A DNA stretch of 64,000 bases from CALDTK01 sp045110575 (GTDB taxonomy: Bacteria > Bacteroidota > Bacteroidia > Chitinophagales > Saprospiraceae): assembly GCA_045110575.1 (NCBI GenBank), contig JBGCGF010000015.1, forward strand, positions 62,001 to 126,000, given 5' to 3'. This document shows positions 41,222 through 50,611 of this stretch, piece after piece (positions within the stretch are counted from its first letter, which is position 1; each line of letters starts with the position of its first letter). The position numbers were made by a program, and so were the translations under genes. Below the pieces are notes generated by a model. The model worked only from the letters and a program-made list of their open reading frames with translations, was not told the DNA's origin and ran no database searches.

Positions 41222-43830
41222 TAGTTGAAGTAGAAACGTGCGTTGACGTTCCAAGTCTGCTGCGTACCGAATTGTACGAAGTTGTCAAGGTTTACACCGT
41301 TGTAGTTCTCAGCGTCAACTGTAGAAGCTGCTACTGCAGATGTTGCGCGAGCGATATACTCAGTTCCGAACATGTTGTAGATGTTCGCATTCAAGCGAAG
41401 GCTTTGTCCCTTTGGAAGAGAGAAAGTGTATCCAGCGCCCATGTCGAATAGAGTGAATCCAGGAAGTTGAAGCTCGTCAGTTTCAGAGTTTACGCTTCGT
41501 GGTAGACCGAACAAGCGATCGTTGTGCACCATGTCAAGGTTAATACGAAGACCAGAAACTGGGCGAACGAGAAGTCCTAAACCAGCAGTAGTCTGAGCAG
41601 ATCCACCTACGTGAACTCCGTCAATGTTGTTTGCTTCAGATTCGTCAACAATGTTGCGCTCGTCGTCAAAAAGAACTTGGTTAGCGTTTCCGTCATATAC
41701 CCAGTTGCCTACTGAACCGAAACCACGTACAGAGAAGAACTGGTTCGCTTTGTAGCGGAAATCGAGCTCAGCACCAGTGTGCAGTTGATCAAGGTCTGTA
41801 ATGTTTGCGAAGCCACCAAGAGGGAACGTGAAACCATTAACTTCTTCTCCATCACTGATGGTAGATGTATTGGTACGGTTAGCCCAGCTTGTGCGGTAAA
41901 CATTCACGTTTGCAGAGAAATCGTTGATGTTAAGCTTGTAGCCAGCTTCTAGACCGAAAATCTGCTCATTCTCTGTTACAGGGTTAACTGTGTTTGAGAA
42001 GTTGAGGTAAACATTGTCGTGGAATGGTTGGCGTGAGTAGAGTCCTGTATTGAAGAATACGATGTTGTTGTCATCGATAGCGTAGCTAGCTCCACCTTTG
42101 ATGTTGTACCCAACATTAGAAACAGTCTCAGAATCTTCATTCGCTTCGGTTTCGTTGAAACGCTCAAAACGGATGTGGCTTTGGTTTGAAAGAGCACCTT
42201 GAGCGAAAAGCGTAAGTGCGTCTGCAGTGTACTCAATTTGAGAGAAGACACCAGCATAGCTGATACGCTCATCGTTAGAGTAAGCAATTTGATCTTCTGT
42301 GTCTGCGAAATTTGAAAGTGCTGCCCAAGGAGCTGCTTCAAATGTGTTCGTTACCTCACGCTCGTCAAAGCGAGCATTGGCGCGCTGAGTGTAAGCTGGA
42401 GCTCCGAGAAGGTCGCGTAGTTGACGGAAGTGGCTACCGCGGTAAGTACGAAGGTCTGCTCCGGCACTGAATTCTAGGTTGTCAGTGAGTGATGTCTCAA
42501 AGCGAGATACCAAGCCGAACCATTGGTGGTTGTTTACTGAGTTACGTACTACGTACTCAGAACGACCAGCAGAATCGATGTTCGCCTGCACAATTGCATC
42601 AAAATCAAGTTGTCCTTCAGCAGTGTAAGAACGGTTGGCGCTTGAACCAATTGGTCCAGATCCACCTCCGCGTCCCCAAGATGCGTAAGCAACTGTACTC
42701 AACTTAGATTTCTCGTTCAGTGTCCAATCCCAGTTAAGGTTAGCAACTGGCTTGTGGTAGTAGTTACGACGAATAGAGTACTCTTCTCCATTGAGAAGTC
42801 CCCAGTTGTTGTTAAACTTAGCATCAACTTCACCATTCTCATCAACGTGATCGCTTAGACGCTTGTTGAAGTTCTGATCGTGGTACTGTGGCGCACCAGT
42901 CAAGAGTAAGTTGAAGTTATGATCCTTGCTTGGTTGGAAACCAGCAGAAAGGAAGTAGCTCTGACCTGCACCTGAGGTACCATCAGCCCAACCGTTTCCT
43001 TGCCAGTGCGATACGAGCGCAGTAACAGCAAACTTATTGTTGATAAGGCCAGTGCTGTAGCTACCAGTGAATTTGTTGAATCCGTCGTTTCCGAGCGTGT
43101 ATCCAACAGAACCACCTTTGCGATCTTCAGTAGACTTCATTACGATGTTGGTTGTTCCACCAACTGAAGAAATTGCAAGCTTAGAAGAACCAAGTCCACG
43201 TTGAACCTGAACTGCAGAAGCAACGTCCATCATGCCTGACCAGTTAGACCAGTACATTTTGCCGTCCTCCATTCCGTTGATCGGTTGACCATTGAGAAGG
43301 AATGCAGTGTTTGTTTGGTCGAAACCACGTGTCCAAATCTGAGACTCTCCGTATCCACCAGCCTGTCCATCAACGTAGATAGAAGGAGTGTTCTTGAGAA
43401 GCTCAGGAAACTCGACGTTTCCACCTTTTGATTGGATTTCAGCAAGTCCGATAGTAGATACTGCTACAGGCGTACGACGATCGCGAACGATGTCCATAGT
43501 TCCTGTAACCACAATCTCGTCAAGAGTTGAACCCTCTTCAAGCGTAATGACTCCAAGATTACCGTCTGCAATGTCTGCAGCGCTGTAATTCATTGTTTCG
43601 TATCCGACGTAGCTGATTTTGATACCGTTAGTAACATCACCTGAAAGAGCGAAATTACCATCAAGGTCAGTTACTGTTCCGTTAGAAGTTCCGGTAAACA
43701 TGACCGCAGCGCCTGGCAATGGATCTCCGAAGTCGTCAATGATCTGGCCAGAGATCGTTGTCTGGGCCATGCCTAATGAAGCCATCAAGCTCAATAGTAG
43801 CGTGAAAGCAAATGAGTATTGTCTGTTCAT
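41221..43830 (-). CDS. TonB-dependent outer membrane receptor
   Basis: An 869-residue protein from ATG 43830: signal peptide MNRQYSFAFTLLLSLMASLGMAQ, a carboxypeptidase-regulatory-like domain at about 24-100 (ISGQIIDDFGDPLPGAAVMF...GTVTDLDGNFALS), a TonB-box-like LDEIVVTGT, a plug at about 115-230 and a 22-strand barrel ending in an aromatic residue pattern (NVNARFYFN). No SusD partner is adjacent, so polysaccharide uptake is not supported; a siderophore, vitamin or other ligand is possible. It has the best promoter in the window and its own terminator, so it is a single-gene unit. Confidence 0.9.
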   Translation of the reverse strand: MNRQYSFAFTLLLSLMASLGMAQTTISGQIIDDFGDPLPGAAVMFTGTSNGTVTDLDGNFALSGDVTNGIKISYVGYETMNYSAADIADGNLGVITLEEGSTLDEIVVTGTMDIVRDRRTPVAVSTIGLAEIQSKGGNVEFPELLKNTPSIYVDGQAGGYGESQIWTRGFDQTNTAFLLNGQPINGMEDGKMYWSNWSGMMDVASAVQVQRGLGSSKLAISSVGGTTNIVMKSTEDRKGGSVGYTLGNDGFNKFTGSYSTGLINNKFAVTALVSHWQGNGWADGTSGAGQSYFLSAGFQPSKDHNFNLLLTGAPQYHDQNFNKRLSDHVDENGEVDAKFNNNWGLLNGEEYSIRRNYYHKPVANLNWDWTLNEKSKLSTVAYASWGRGGGSGPIGSSANRSYTAEGQLDFDAIVQANIDSAGRSEYVVRNSVNNHQWFGLVSRFETSLTDNLEFSAGADLRTYRGSHFRQLRDLLGAPAYTQRANARFDEREVTNTFEAAPWAALSNFADTEDQIAYSNDERISYAGVFSQIEYTADALTLFAQGALSNQSHIRFERFNETEANEDSETVSNVGYNIKGGASYAIDDNNIVFFNTGLYSRQPFHDNVYLNFSNTVNPVTENEQIFGLEAGYKLNINDFSANVNVYRTSWANRTNTSTISDGEEVNGFTFPLGGFANITDLDQLHTGAELDFRYKANQFFSVRGFGSVGNWVYDGNANQVLFDDERNIVDESEANNIDGVHVGGSAQTTAGLGLLVRPVSGLRINLDMVHNDRLFGLPRSVNSETDELQLPGFTLFDMGAGYTFSLPKGQSLRLNANIYNMFGTEYIARATSAVAASTVDAENYNGVNLDNFVQFGTQQTWNVNARFYFN

Positions 43831-43869
43831 AATTCCGTTGATTTTGGAAACTCGCAGTGAAAGATGATA

Positions 43870-43899
43870 CAAAGTTACCACGCTTAAGCATTAAGCCAA
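43870..43899 (-). promoter_or_regulatory. Promoter of TonB-receptor gene
   Basis: Minus strand TTG, exactly 19 bases, then TAACTTTG (43870-43877): a textbook Bacteroidota -33/-7 promoter. The start codon lies 40 bases downstream. The 312-base gap 43831-44142 also has a TACTTTCG (44114-44121) before the divergent gene and a near copy of the iterated motif at 44030; nothing else was seen. Confidence 0.65.
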
Positions 43900-44142
43900 T
43901 GTCAAGCTTTTACGCATCTGAGGTTCAATGTCTTTATCTGTTGAAAAAATCAGATATATGATCCGTAGAAATATCGCTCAATCCCAGTAGTTGCAGACTT
44001 TTTGTCGGTTACAACTCTATTTTGAAAGCACTTTCGTTAATACTTGAGCTAATTATTGATGTTGACAACTTCTAAGCAATCTCATTAAGATCACGAAGAC
44101 TCATCACAATTGCTACTTTCGTCATACCCCCAACACAATCAG

Positions 44143-46206
44143 ATGAAAAATATTACGCTTTCGATTCTTTGTTTCTTTATTGCGCTCAGCGCAACGAGTG
44201 CACAATTAGTGATCTCTGAAATCATGTATAATCCACCAGAAGGAGGTACAGATTCACTCGAATTTATTGAAATACACAACCCAACTGCGTCACCTATCAA
44301 CGTTGATCAGTATGTCCTGTCCTTCAGTATAGCAAAGGATACCCTCTCAGGTTCTATTCCCGCGGGAGGCTTCTACGTTTCAGCTGTAAGAGCAAGCGCC
44401 TTTGAGACTGCTTACGGTATGGCTCCATCTAGTGTGTGGAACACATCAGGCCTTAGTAATGGCGGAACAACCATAAACCTTGAAGACGCTAACGGTACAG
44501 CAGTAACAACCGTTTCCTACGATGATGCTGCACCTTGGCCTACATCACCTGACGGTAACGGTTCAAGCCTTGAAATTTGTAACCTAGCTTCTCCTGATAA
44601 TGGAATGAGTTGGCAAGCTTCAACCACGAATACAGGCTTTTCTGTAGACGGAACAGAGGTGCTAGCTTCTCCTTTTAGTCTTCCAGCATGCGCCGGTGGA
44701 CCTGGCCCAGCGTCTTACCCGATGCGTACAATCGGTGAATTGATTACTGTTGATGCTATAGGCACACTAGATTCTATCGGGGCGACAGCGACTTTAGAAG
44801 CAACGGTCAACTCTGTTGATTTTAACGGTGGTACAGGACTTGAATTCTTCATGCAAGACCAGTCTGGTGGTATTCGCATCATTAGCTCTCAGAATATCTA
44901 CACGGTTTCTATCGGAGACTTGGTATCTATTCGAGGTACAATCGAGCAACGTAATGGATCAGCTCAGTTTAGTACAGATAGCATTCGTGTATTACCGACA
45001 ACAAGCCAAGTCATCCCTAAGGTGGTAACCGATATCACAGAGGCTGATCAAGGAGAACTTGTAACCCTCCAGAATTTCTCTCTCGTGAACGCGGATGATT
45101 GGAGTACAAACAGCTCCTTCAACATTGAAATTACGAACGGTACCGTCGTCGTACTCATGCGAGTAGACGAGAACACTGACTTTGCCGGCATGAATGAGCC
45201 AACAGGCACATTCGATGTCACAGGAATTGCGAATCAATTCGATTCTAGTTCTCCATACGATGAAGGCTACCAAATTCAGCCACGTTTCACGGCAGACATT
45301 TCTCCTTACAATCCTGGCGCTGGTCCTTCTTATCCAATGCGTGCAATCGACGACATTAACAATGTTGACGCTACTTCAGGTGTTGCAGATAGTCTTACAA
45401 AGAGAGTTACTGTTGAAGGAACTGTTCTTGGATTCAATCTTAGGGCAGGAGGGCTTCAATTTACCATTGTAGATCAAGATGGTAATGGAATTGGCGTTTT
45501 TAATCTAAGAGATGACCTTGGGTATATGGTTACTCAGGGAGATCTGATTTCTGTGAGAGGGCAGGTTGATCAATTCAATGGGTTAACTCAGATTGCGGCA
45601 GAAGAAATTTCATTTGTAAGAGGTGGGAATTCGTACAGAGCACGGGAAGAAGTACTTGAATTAGACGAATATTCTGAGAGTCGCCTTGTTGTTTTAGAAG
45701 ACCTATCTATTGTAGATGTAAATGAGTGGCGAGATGATCCTGCTGCATCATTTAATGTGAGATTTACAAATGCAAATAGAGACACTTTTTCAATTCGCAT
45801 TGTAGGTGGAAGTGGTATCGTGGAAGTTGTTACTTCTTCAGAGATTGCCGGAATTGTTTTAGACATCATAGGAATCGGCGGTCAATTTGATCGAGATGCA
45901 CCATACTTTGACGATTATCAATTGTTTCCAAGAAATTACGAGGACCTTGGCTTTTTTGTAGACAACGTTTCTGAAGTTGATTTAGGTGAGTTGTTTTCGG
46001 TTTTGCCGCAAGGTGATGGCTGGCAACTAGACGTTAAGCAAGTAATTAAGCAGCTTGAGCTTCGCGACATTCAAGGTCGAGTAGTTAGTCGTTTGTCTAA
46101 CGTTCAGCCCGGAACTGTCTTCTTAAACAAGCCAGTTGCATCTAGCTACGTTCTTACCGCGATTACAGCAGAAAATAAACGAGGTTCAGTAGTGCTTGTG
46201 CGCTAA
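44143..46206 (+). CDS. Secreted lamin-tail-domain protein with two OB-like modules and T9SS-type tail
   Basis: A 687-residue exported protein from ATG 44143. Signal ends at ATSAQ; a lamin-tail domain spans about 20-125 (LVISEIMYNPPEGGTDSLEFIEIHNPT). Two tandem modules of about 200 residues follow, each opening YPMR(T/A)I and containing an OB-like segment with D-Q-(S/D)-G-(G/N)-(I/G) and GDL(V/I)S(I/V)RG, and ending QFD..(S/A)PY...YQ(I/L)(Q/F)PR. The C-terminal 85 residues look like a type A T9SS sorting domain (ELRDIQGRVVSRL...PVASSYVLTAITAENKRGSVVLV). Similar domain sets occur in extracellular nucleases, but no nuclease domain is present. Confidence 0.78.
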   Translation: MKNITLSILCFFIALSATSAQLVISEIMYNPPEGGTDSLEFIEIHNPTASPINVDQYVLSFSIAKDTLSGSIPAGGFYVSAVRASAFETAYGMAPSSVWNTSGLSNGGTTINLEDANGTAVTTVSYDDAAPWPTSPDGNGSSLEICNLASPDNGMSWQASTTNTGFSVDGTEVLASPFSLPACAGGPGPASYPMRTIGELITVDAIGTLDSIGATATLEATVNSVDFNGGTGLEFFMQDQSGGIRIISSQNIYTVSIGDLVSIRGTIEQRNGSAQFSTDSIRVLPTTSQVIPKVVTDITEADQGELVTLQNFSLVNADDWSTNSSFNIEITNGTVVVLMRVDENTDFAGMNEPTGTFDVTGIANQFDSSSPYDEGYQIQPRFTADISPYNPGAGPSYPMRAIDDINNVDATSGVADSLTKRVTVEGTVLGFNLRAGGLQFTIVDQDGNGIGVFNLRDDLGYMVTQGDLISVRGQVDQFNGLTQIAAEEISFVRGGNSYRAREEVLELDEYSESRLVVLEDLSIVDVNEWRDDPAASFNVRFTNANRDTFSIRIVGGSGIVEVVTSSEIAGIVLDIIGIGGQFDRDAPYFDDYQLFPRNYEDLGFFVDNVSEVDLGELFSVLPQGDGWQLDVKQVIKQLELRDIQGRVVSRLSNVQPGTVFLNKPVASSYVLTAITAENKRGSVVLVR

Positions 46207-46219
46207 TACGTTTTCTTCT

Positions 46220-46284
46220 ACTTTCGTCAAAACGCCTCATGCACCCTTTGCTGTGCATGAGGCGTTTATAGTTTTAGCGAAAGC
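46220..46284. repeat. Iterated motif pair flanking a terminator
   Basis: ACTTTCGTCAAAAC (A-T form, forward) at 46220 and GCTTTCGCTAAAAC (reverse) at 46271, bracketing the hairpin between the lamin-tail and patatin genes. Both are intergenic. Confidence 0.8.
46229..46267 (+). terminator. Hairpin terminator after lamin-tail gene
   Basis: Stem AAACGCCTCATGCA / TGCATGAGGCGTTT, loop of about nine bases, followed by ATAGTTTTAG. Copies of the iterated motif flank the stem at 46220 and 46271 in opposite orientation. Confidence 0.7.
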
Positions 46285-46303
46285 GAAACACTTTAACACA
46301 GAT

Positions 46304-47122
46304 ATGCCTCAAACTTCACCAACTATCGGAATTACGCTCAGCGGCGGTGGTGCTCGTGGTCTCGCCCATATTGGGGTGCTCAAGGCTTTACTAGAGGCGG
46401 GCGTAAAGCCCAAAGTTGTCTCCGGAACCTCTTCGGGCTCGATTGTAGCGACGCTTTATGCGTACGGTGCCTCTATCGATGAAATCATCGATTTTGCTCG
46501 AGTAGGGAGCAATTTGCGTCTCTTACGCATCGGCAATCCACTTAAAGGTTTTATAAAGCTTACGATGCTTCGAGAAAAGCTCGAGCCTGTGCTTCCGGTC
46601 GACTGCTTTGATTGTCTGAAGTATCCACTTTACATCACAGCAACTGATTTGCAGCGTGGTAAGCTAGCCGTCTTTTCTGAAGGCGAACTGATTGCTCCAG
46701 TAATGGCTAGTTGTGCCATTCCTTTGGTATTCAACCCCGTGGTGATTGATGGTTTTCAATATGTAGACGGAGGTCTCTACATGAACCTTCCTGCACAACC
46801 CATTAGAGACAAGTGCGACATACTTATTGGTAGCGATGTGATGCCGCTCGTACAACAAGAAGTAGGCGCATTGAAGTCTATGCTCTCAATCGGTAACCGC
46901 GTGTTTGATCTCGCAGTGAGCAACAACTCAGTCGAATCTCGTAAACTTTGCGACCACCTCATTGAGCCTAAGGAAATTGAGACGTACAACGTCTACAATT
47001 TTACGAAGACAGATGAACTCATAGACGTCGGGTACCGCGCCGCAATGGACGGCATGGACGACCTTCGACAGTTATTGAAGCAATTCAAGCGAGGAATGCC
47101 CGCTCACGGTTTGATGAGCTAG
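46304..47122 (+). CDS. Patatin-like phospholipase (RssA/YchK type)
   Basis: A 272-residue cytoplasmic-looking esterase from ATG 46304. Oxyanion-hole motif GGGARG (14-19), nucleophile elbow GTSSG (41-45, Ser43) and catalytic Asp in the DGG motif (VDGGLYMN). ATDLQRGKLAVFSEGELIAPVMASCAIPLVF is the usual middle. Bacterial members hydrolyse acyl lipids. An upstream in-frame ATG at 46196 would read through the terminator and is rejected. No signal peptide. Confidence 0.85.
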   Translation: MPQTSPTIGITLSGGGARGLAHIGVLKALLEAGVKPKVVSGTSSGSIVATLYAYGASIDEIIDFARVGSNLRLLRIGNPLKGFIKLTMLREKLEPVLPVDCFDCLKYPLYITATDLQRGKLAVFSEGELIAPVMASCAIPLVFNPVVIDGFQYVDGGLYMNLPAQPIRDKCDILIGSDVMPLVQQEVGALKSMLSIGNRVFDLAVSNNSVESRKLCDHLIEPKEIETYNVYNFTKTDELIDVGYRAAMDGMDDLRQLLKQFKRGMPAHGLMS

Positions 47123-47125
47123 CGC

Positions 47126-47617
47126 TTAGAAGACCTCAACGCGCCAGTCCTTTCCGTAATAGACGCGGATATCATTTTGTAAGGTTGTAGCAAGGGCAAG
47201 ACCCACGTAGTTGTTGTGTACTGGAAACGACTTGTGCTTCCGATCGACAAGTACAGCGATTTCGAGACTTGCTGGGACAACCTCAAGGATTGGTTTACTA
47301 GCATAGAAGGCTGTGCGCCCTGTGTTAGCTACATCGTCAACGATAATGACATGTTCGCCATCAAGTTCCGCTGGGTCGCCTTCGAATTCAATTCCACCAT
47401 GCAACGGATCGGCTGGAGATAGTTTGATGCGACGCAGTTGAACGTCAAGCTTATGACCTTCTTTGTCTATCGCGGCCTTGAGTAACTCCGCTGTTGCAAA
47501 TCCGTTGTTATTGATTCCAACAAGGAACAGACGCTTGTGATCGATGTGCTGCTCTAAGACCTCCATTGCCAATCGTGAAATTTTCAGTTGGATTTCTGCC
47601 TTTTCGAGGATACGCAT
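47126..47617 (-). CDS. Phosphoribosyltransferase, PyrR-like
   Basis: A 163-residue type I PRTase from ATG 47617. PRPP loop VIIVDDVANTGRTAFYA is intact; FLVGINNNGFATAEL, LRRIKLSP and LVDRKHKSFPV match PyrR/uracil PRTase relatives. PyrR regulates or salvages pyrimidines in Gram-positives; in Bacteroidota this short version is probably a UMP-forming or hypoxanthine-type salvage enzyme. Convergent with the patatin gene, three bases apart. A TACTTTTG box is at 47638-47645. Confidence 0.75.
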   Translation of the reverse strand: MRILEKAEIQLKISRLAMEVLEQHIDHKRLFLVGINNNGFATAELLKAAIDKEGHKLDVQLRRIKLSPADPLHGGIEFEGDPAELDGEHVIIVDDVANTGRTAFYASKPILEVVPASLEIAVLVDRKHKSFPVHNNYVGLALATTLQNDIRVYYGKDWRVEVF

Positions 47618-47637
47618 GGTGTTCAGGTATTGAAGTC

Positions 47638-47645
47638 CAAAAGTA
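47638..47645 (-). promoter_or_regulatory. -7 box of PyrR-like gene
   Basis: Minus-strand TACTTTTG, exact TAnnTTTG, 20 bases before the ATG. No convincing -33 box. Confidence 0.4.
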
Positions 47646-47784
47646 CGTTGCACAAGAGCAGATGCGCCTATGTTGATAACATTTTGTTTGGAAAGCCTCT
47701 AAACAGGTGCTTCCTATCGGCTTTGCGTGGGTTTTGATCCGTAGGAAATCGTTACTTCGCAGGTAAGGCCTAAGTCTATCTAGT

Positions 47785-49155
47785 ATGCTTCAACCGATTA
47801 TTTTCTTTGTCGTCTGTGTTCTTGGATTTGGCTTCGCTGGATACAAGTTCAGCAAGCTGCGACGTAACGTGCTTTTAGGTAAAGACGATCCGATCGAGAG
47901 CGATCCAGCTCAGCGTTTTAAGAACATGATGCTCGTGGCCTTCGGTCAAAAGAAGATGTTCAAGCGTTGGATTCCAGCTGTTTTGCATGGTGCTATCTAT
48001 GTTGCCTTTCTCTTTACGCAAATTGAGCTGGTCGAGATTTTAGTCGACGGATTCACGAACGGCCACCGAACGTTTGCACCTGTATTAGGAGGTATTTATA
48101 CGTTGATCCTCAATTTCATAGAGGTCTTGTCTGTACTAGCCTTGATTGCCACCTTCATCTTTTTGTGGCGACGTAGCATGCTTTCCATTCCACGCTTCAA
48201 CAAGCCTGAAATGGAAGGTTGGCCGCATAAGGATGCGAACATCATCTTGTACCTCGAGATCGTTTTGGTGTTTGCTATTCTTACAATGAACGGCACGGAT
48301 ACTGTTCTTCAGGGCTTAGATCCTGGGCATTATCCAGATACGGGTACACTTGCTGTGAGTAGCTGGTTTGGTCCGTTGGTGTTTGGAGGGTTAGAGCAAT
48401 CAACACTTGTGATTCTCGAGCGAGTAGGGTGGTGGCTTCACTTTTTAGTCGTGATTGCATTCCTGAATTACTTACCGATATCGAAGCACTTGCACATTGT
48501 GTTTGCGTTCCCGATGACTTATTTCGCTAGGCTGAAGCCAAAAGCAGAGATGGAAAACATGCCTGCTATTCAAAAAGAAGTGCAGTCGATGATGGATCCG
48601 AATGCTGCTTTTGATGAGGCGGACATGTCTGAAGAACTCCCTGAGTTTGGATCGAAGGACGTAACAGATCTTTCGTGGATCGATGTACTCGGAGGTTATG
48701 CCTGCACCCAATGCGGACGTTGCACGGACTCATGTCCAGCCAATCTTACAGGCAAAAAATTAAGTCCTAGAAAGGTGATGATGGACATTCGCACACGTGC
48801 GGAGGAAATCGGAACAAAGCTGGACTCCGGTGACAAGCAGTACATCGCAGAAGACAAGCGAGAAGATGCGAAGGCACTCACGAAGGACAATTTCGATGAT
48901 GGTAAGAGTCTGTTTGACTACATCAGTAGGGAGGAAATTCACGCTTGTACAACTTGTCAAGCGTGCGTTGAAGCCTGTCCAATCAATATCAATCCAATGG
49001 AGCCGATTCTAAAGCTCCGCCGCTACGAGATTTTGACTGAAAGTGCTGGTCCAACAGATTGGCTTCCAATGTTTACTGCCATTGAAAATGGTGGAGCCGT
49101 TTGGGCCATGTCTGAAGACCGCGATAAGTGGGCGCAAGACGCCTCTGACGTGTAA
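47785..49155 (+). CDS. Membrane Fe-S oxidoreductase (HdrE/NarI-like plus two 4Fe-4S)
   Basis: A 456-residue inner membrane electron-transfer subunit. Five or six spans fill residues 1-260 with His pairs suitable for haem b (VLHGAIY, WLHFLVV, SKHLHIVFAFP). Two ferredoxin motifs follow: CTQCGRCTDSCP (Cys307, 310, 313, 317) and CTTCQACVEACP (Cys388, 391, 394, 398). It matches the heterodisulfide-reductase-like / nitrate reductase gamma type pair common in Bacteroidota, probably moving electrons between quinone and the cytoplasm. Followed 74 bases later by its CCG-domain partner. Confidence 0.85.
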   Translation: MLQPIIFFVVCVLGFGFAGYKFSKLRRNVLLGKDDPIESDPAQRFKNMMLVAFGQKKMFKRWIPAVLHGAIYVAFLFTQIELVEILVDGFTNGHRTFAPVLGGIYTLILNFIEVLSVLALIATFIFLWRRSMLSIPRFNKPEMEGWPHKDANIILYLEIVLVFAILTMNGTDTVLQGLDPGHYPDTGTLAVSSWFGPLVFGGLEQSTLVILERVGWWLHFLVVIAFLNYLPISKHLHIVFAFPMTYFARLKPKAEMENMPAIQKEVQSMMDPNAAFDEADMSEELPEFGSKDVTDLSWIDVLGGYACTQCGRCTDSCPANLTGKKLSPRKVMMDIRTRAEEIGTKLDSGDKQYIAEDKREDAKALTKDNFDDGKSLFDYISREEIHACTTCQACVEACPININPMEPILKLRRYEILTESAGPTDWLPMFTAIENGGAVWAMSEDRDKWAQDASDV

Positions 49156-49192
49156 TTATCAATTGACAATTAGCACAACGTACTTTTTAGCA

Positions 49193-49226
49193 TCTCACAT
49201 CCCAAATCTCACATCCCAAATCCCAA
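49193..49226 (+). repeat. Short tandem repeat between the Fe-S genes
   Basis: Runs of catctcacatcccaaatctc-type units (three imperfect copies of CACATCCCAAAT) in the 74-base spacer. No hairpin; meaning unknown. Confidence 0.5.
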
Positions 49227-49229
49227 CTT

Positions 49230-50024
49230 ATGAGCCTTACCATCCCACGCATGGCAGACCTCGCAATGGAAGGTCGTGTTCCTGATGTTCTCTTTTGGGT
49301 TGGCTGCGCAGGCAGTTACGACGCTCGAGCACAGAAAGTGACGATTGCATTCTGTAAGATTTTGAATGAGGTCGGAGTTGATTTTGCCATACTCGGTAAT
49401 GACGAAGCCTGTACAGGTGATCCCGCTCGTAGAGCAGGAAACGAATTCGTTTTCCAAATGATGGCAGCTCAAAACATTGACGTGCTCAATGGCTATCAGG
49501 TGAAAAAGATTGTAGCCACGTGCCCACATTGCTTCAATGTTTTGAAGAATGAATACCCTGCCCTTGGAGGGAAGTACGAAGTGATTCATCACTCTGTATT
49601 CCTACAGCAGTTGATCGATAGTGGTAAGCTTAAAGTTGACGGTGAAAGCCCACGTGGTGATCAAGCTGCGACAATCACCTATCATGACTCTTGCTACATA
49701 GGTCGTGGAAACGGGATTTACGAGGCTCCTAGAGAAGTGCTTAATACGCTAAAGGCAGATATTCGTGAGATGAACCGCATCAAGTCTAATGGTCTTTGCT
49801 GTGGTGCCGGAGGTGCTCAAATGTTCAAGGAAGATGAGCCTGGCGACAAGCGCATCAACACTGAACGATCAGAGGAAGCAATGGCAACTGGTGCAAATAC
49901 TATTGCGGTAAACTGTCCTTTCTGTCTAACGATGATGAGCGACGGTGTTAAAGCCGCTGAGAAGCAAGATGAAGTTATGGTTTATGATTTGGCAGAACTG
50001 ATTGTTCAGTCAAATCGTTGGTAG
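49230..50024 (+). CDS. CCG-domain Fe-S protein (HdrB/LldE-like)
   Basis: A 264-residue cytoplasmic protein with two cysteine-rich CCG domains. The first has FWVGCAGSYD ... TCPHC, the second YHDSCYIGR ... GLCCGAGGAQMF ... NCPFC, so both CxnCCG-like clusters are represented. HdrB-type domains hold noncubane 4Fe-4S clusters for disulfide or carboxylate chemistry. It pairs with the preceding membrane subunit; only three bases separate it from the next gene. The substrate is unknown. Confidence 0.85.
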   Translation: MSLTIPRMADLAMEGRVPDVLFWVGCAGSYDARAQKVTIAFCKILNEVGVDFAILGNDEACTGDPARRAGNEFVFQMMAAQNIDVLNGYQVKKIVATCPHCFNVLKNEYPALGGKYEVIHHSVFLQQLIDSGKLKVDGESPRGDQAATITYHDSCYIGRGNGIYEAPREVLNTLKADIREMNRIKSNGLCCGAGGAQMFKEDEPGDKRINTERSEEAMATGANTIAVNCPFCLTMMSDGVKAAEKQDEVMVYDLAELIVQSNRW

Positions 50025-50027
50025 CCT

Positions 50028-50510
50028 ATGCTCACCTACGAACAACTTCCAGACAACGCGAGACTTTGGATTTACCCTAGCTCCACTGAACTCAACGATG
50101 AGCAGTGTGTCACTATCGCAAAGAGCCTAGAGGCTTTCGCCGAGCAATGGACGAGTCACTCCCGTTCTCTCAGCGCATATGCTGGGGTTTGGAGTAATCG
50201 CTTTTTGGTCTTTGGGCTAAATGAAGATGTATCCTCTGCCAGTGGATGTAGTATCGACGGACAAGTCCGTTTTGTGAAACAGCTTGGAGAGCAGTTTCAA
50301 GCTGACTTTTTCGATCGAATGCATTTCTTTGCAACGCAAGACCAAGTGACGTTCAAAGGTTACTCTGCTCCTGAATTCGGTGAAGCGTATGCTTCTGGCG
50401 AGCTCACAGGTGATACAATGGTCGTTGATCCACTAGTCACATCTAAAGCTGCAGCACGATCCGGGTTTTTGAAACCACTGAAGGATAGCTGGCATAGTCG
50501 GTTCGTTTAG
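50028..50510 (+). CDS. Conserved Bacteroidota protein, often mislabelled 'ABC transporter ATPase'
   Basis: A 160-residue soluble protein. LWIYPSSTELNDEQ, FAEQWTSHSRSLSAYAGVWSNRFLVFGLNE, SGCSIDGQVRFVKQLGEQFQADFFDRMHFF are the conserved segments, including an invariant-looking Cys in SGCSID. It has no Walker motifs, so the common database name is wrong. Tight linkage to the Fe-S pair suggests that it belongs to the same system. Function unknown. Confidence 0.75.
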   Translation: MLTYEQLPDNARLWIYPSSTELNDEQCVTIAKSLEAFAEQWTSHSRSLSAYAGVWSNRFLVFGLNEDVSSASGCSIDGQVRFVKQLGEQFQADFFDRMHFFATQDQVTFKGYSAPEFGEAYASGELTGDTMVVDPLVTSKAAARSGFLKPLKDSWHSRFV

Positions 50511-50611
50511 AAAATCGCTGAGGCGATTTTATAGTCCTCCTTCGTCGACCACTTACACTGCTTGGTATATGCGATGAGCGCAGGGCGAGGATTTAACCTT
50601 ATCTTACAAGC

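Noticed and set aside
46196..46303. Upstream start for the patatin gene
   Set aside because: It would translate through an intrinsic terminator hairpin; ATG 46304 fits the family start.
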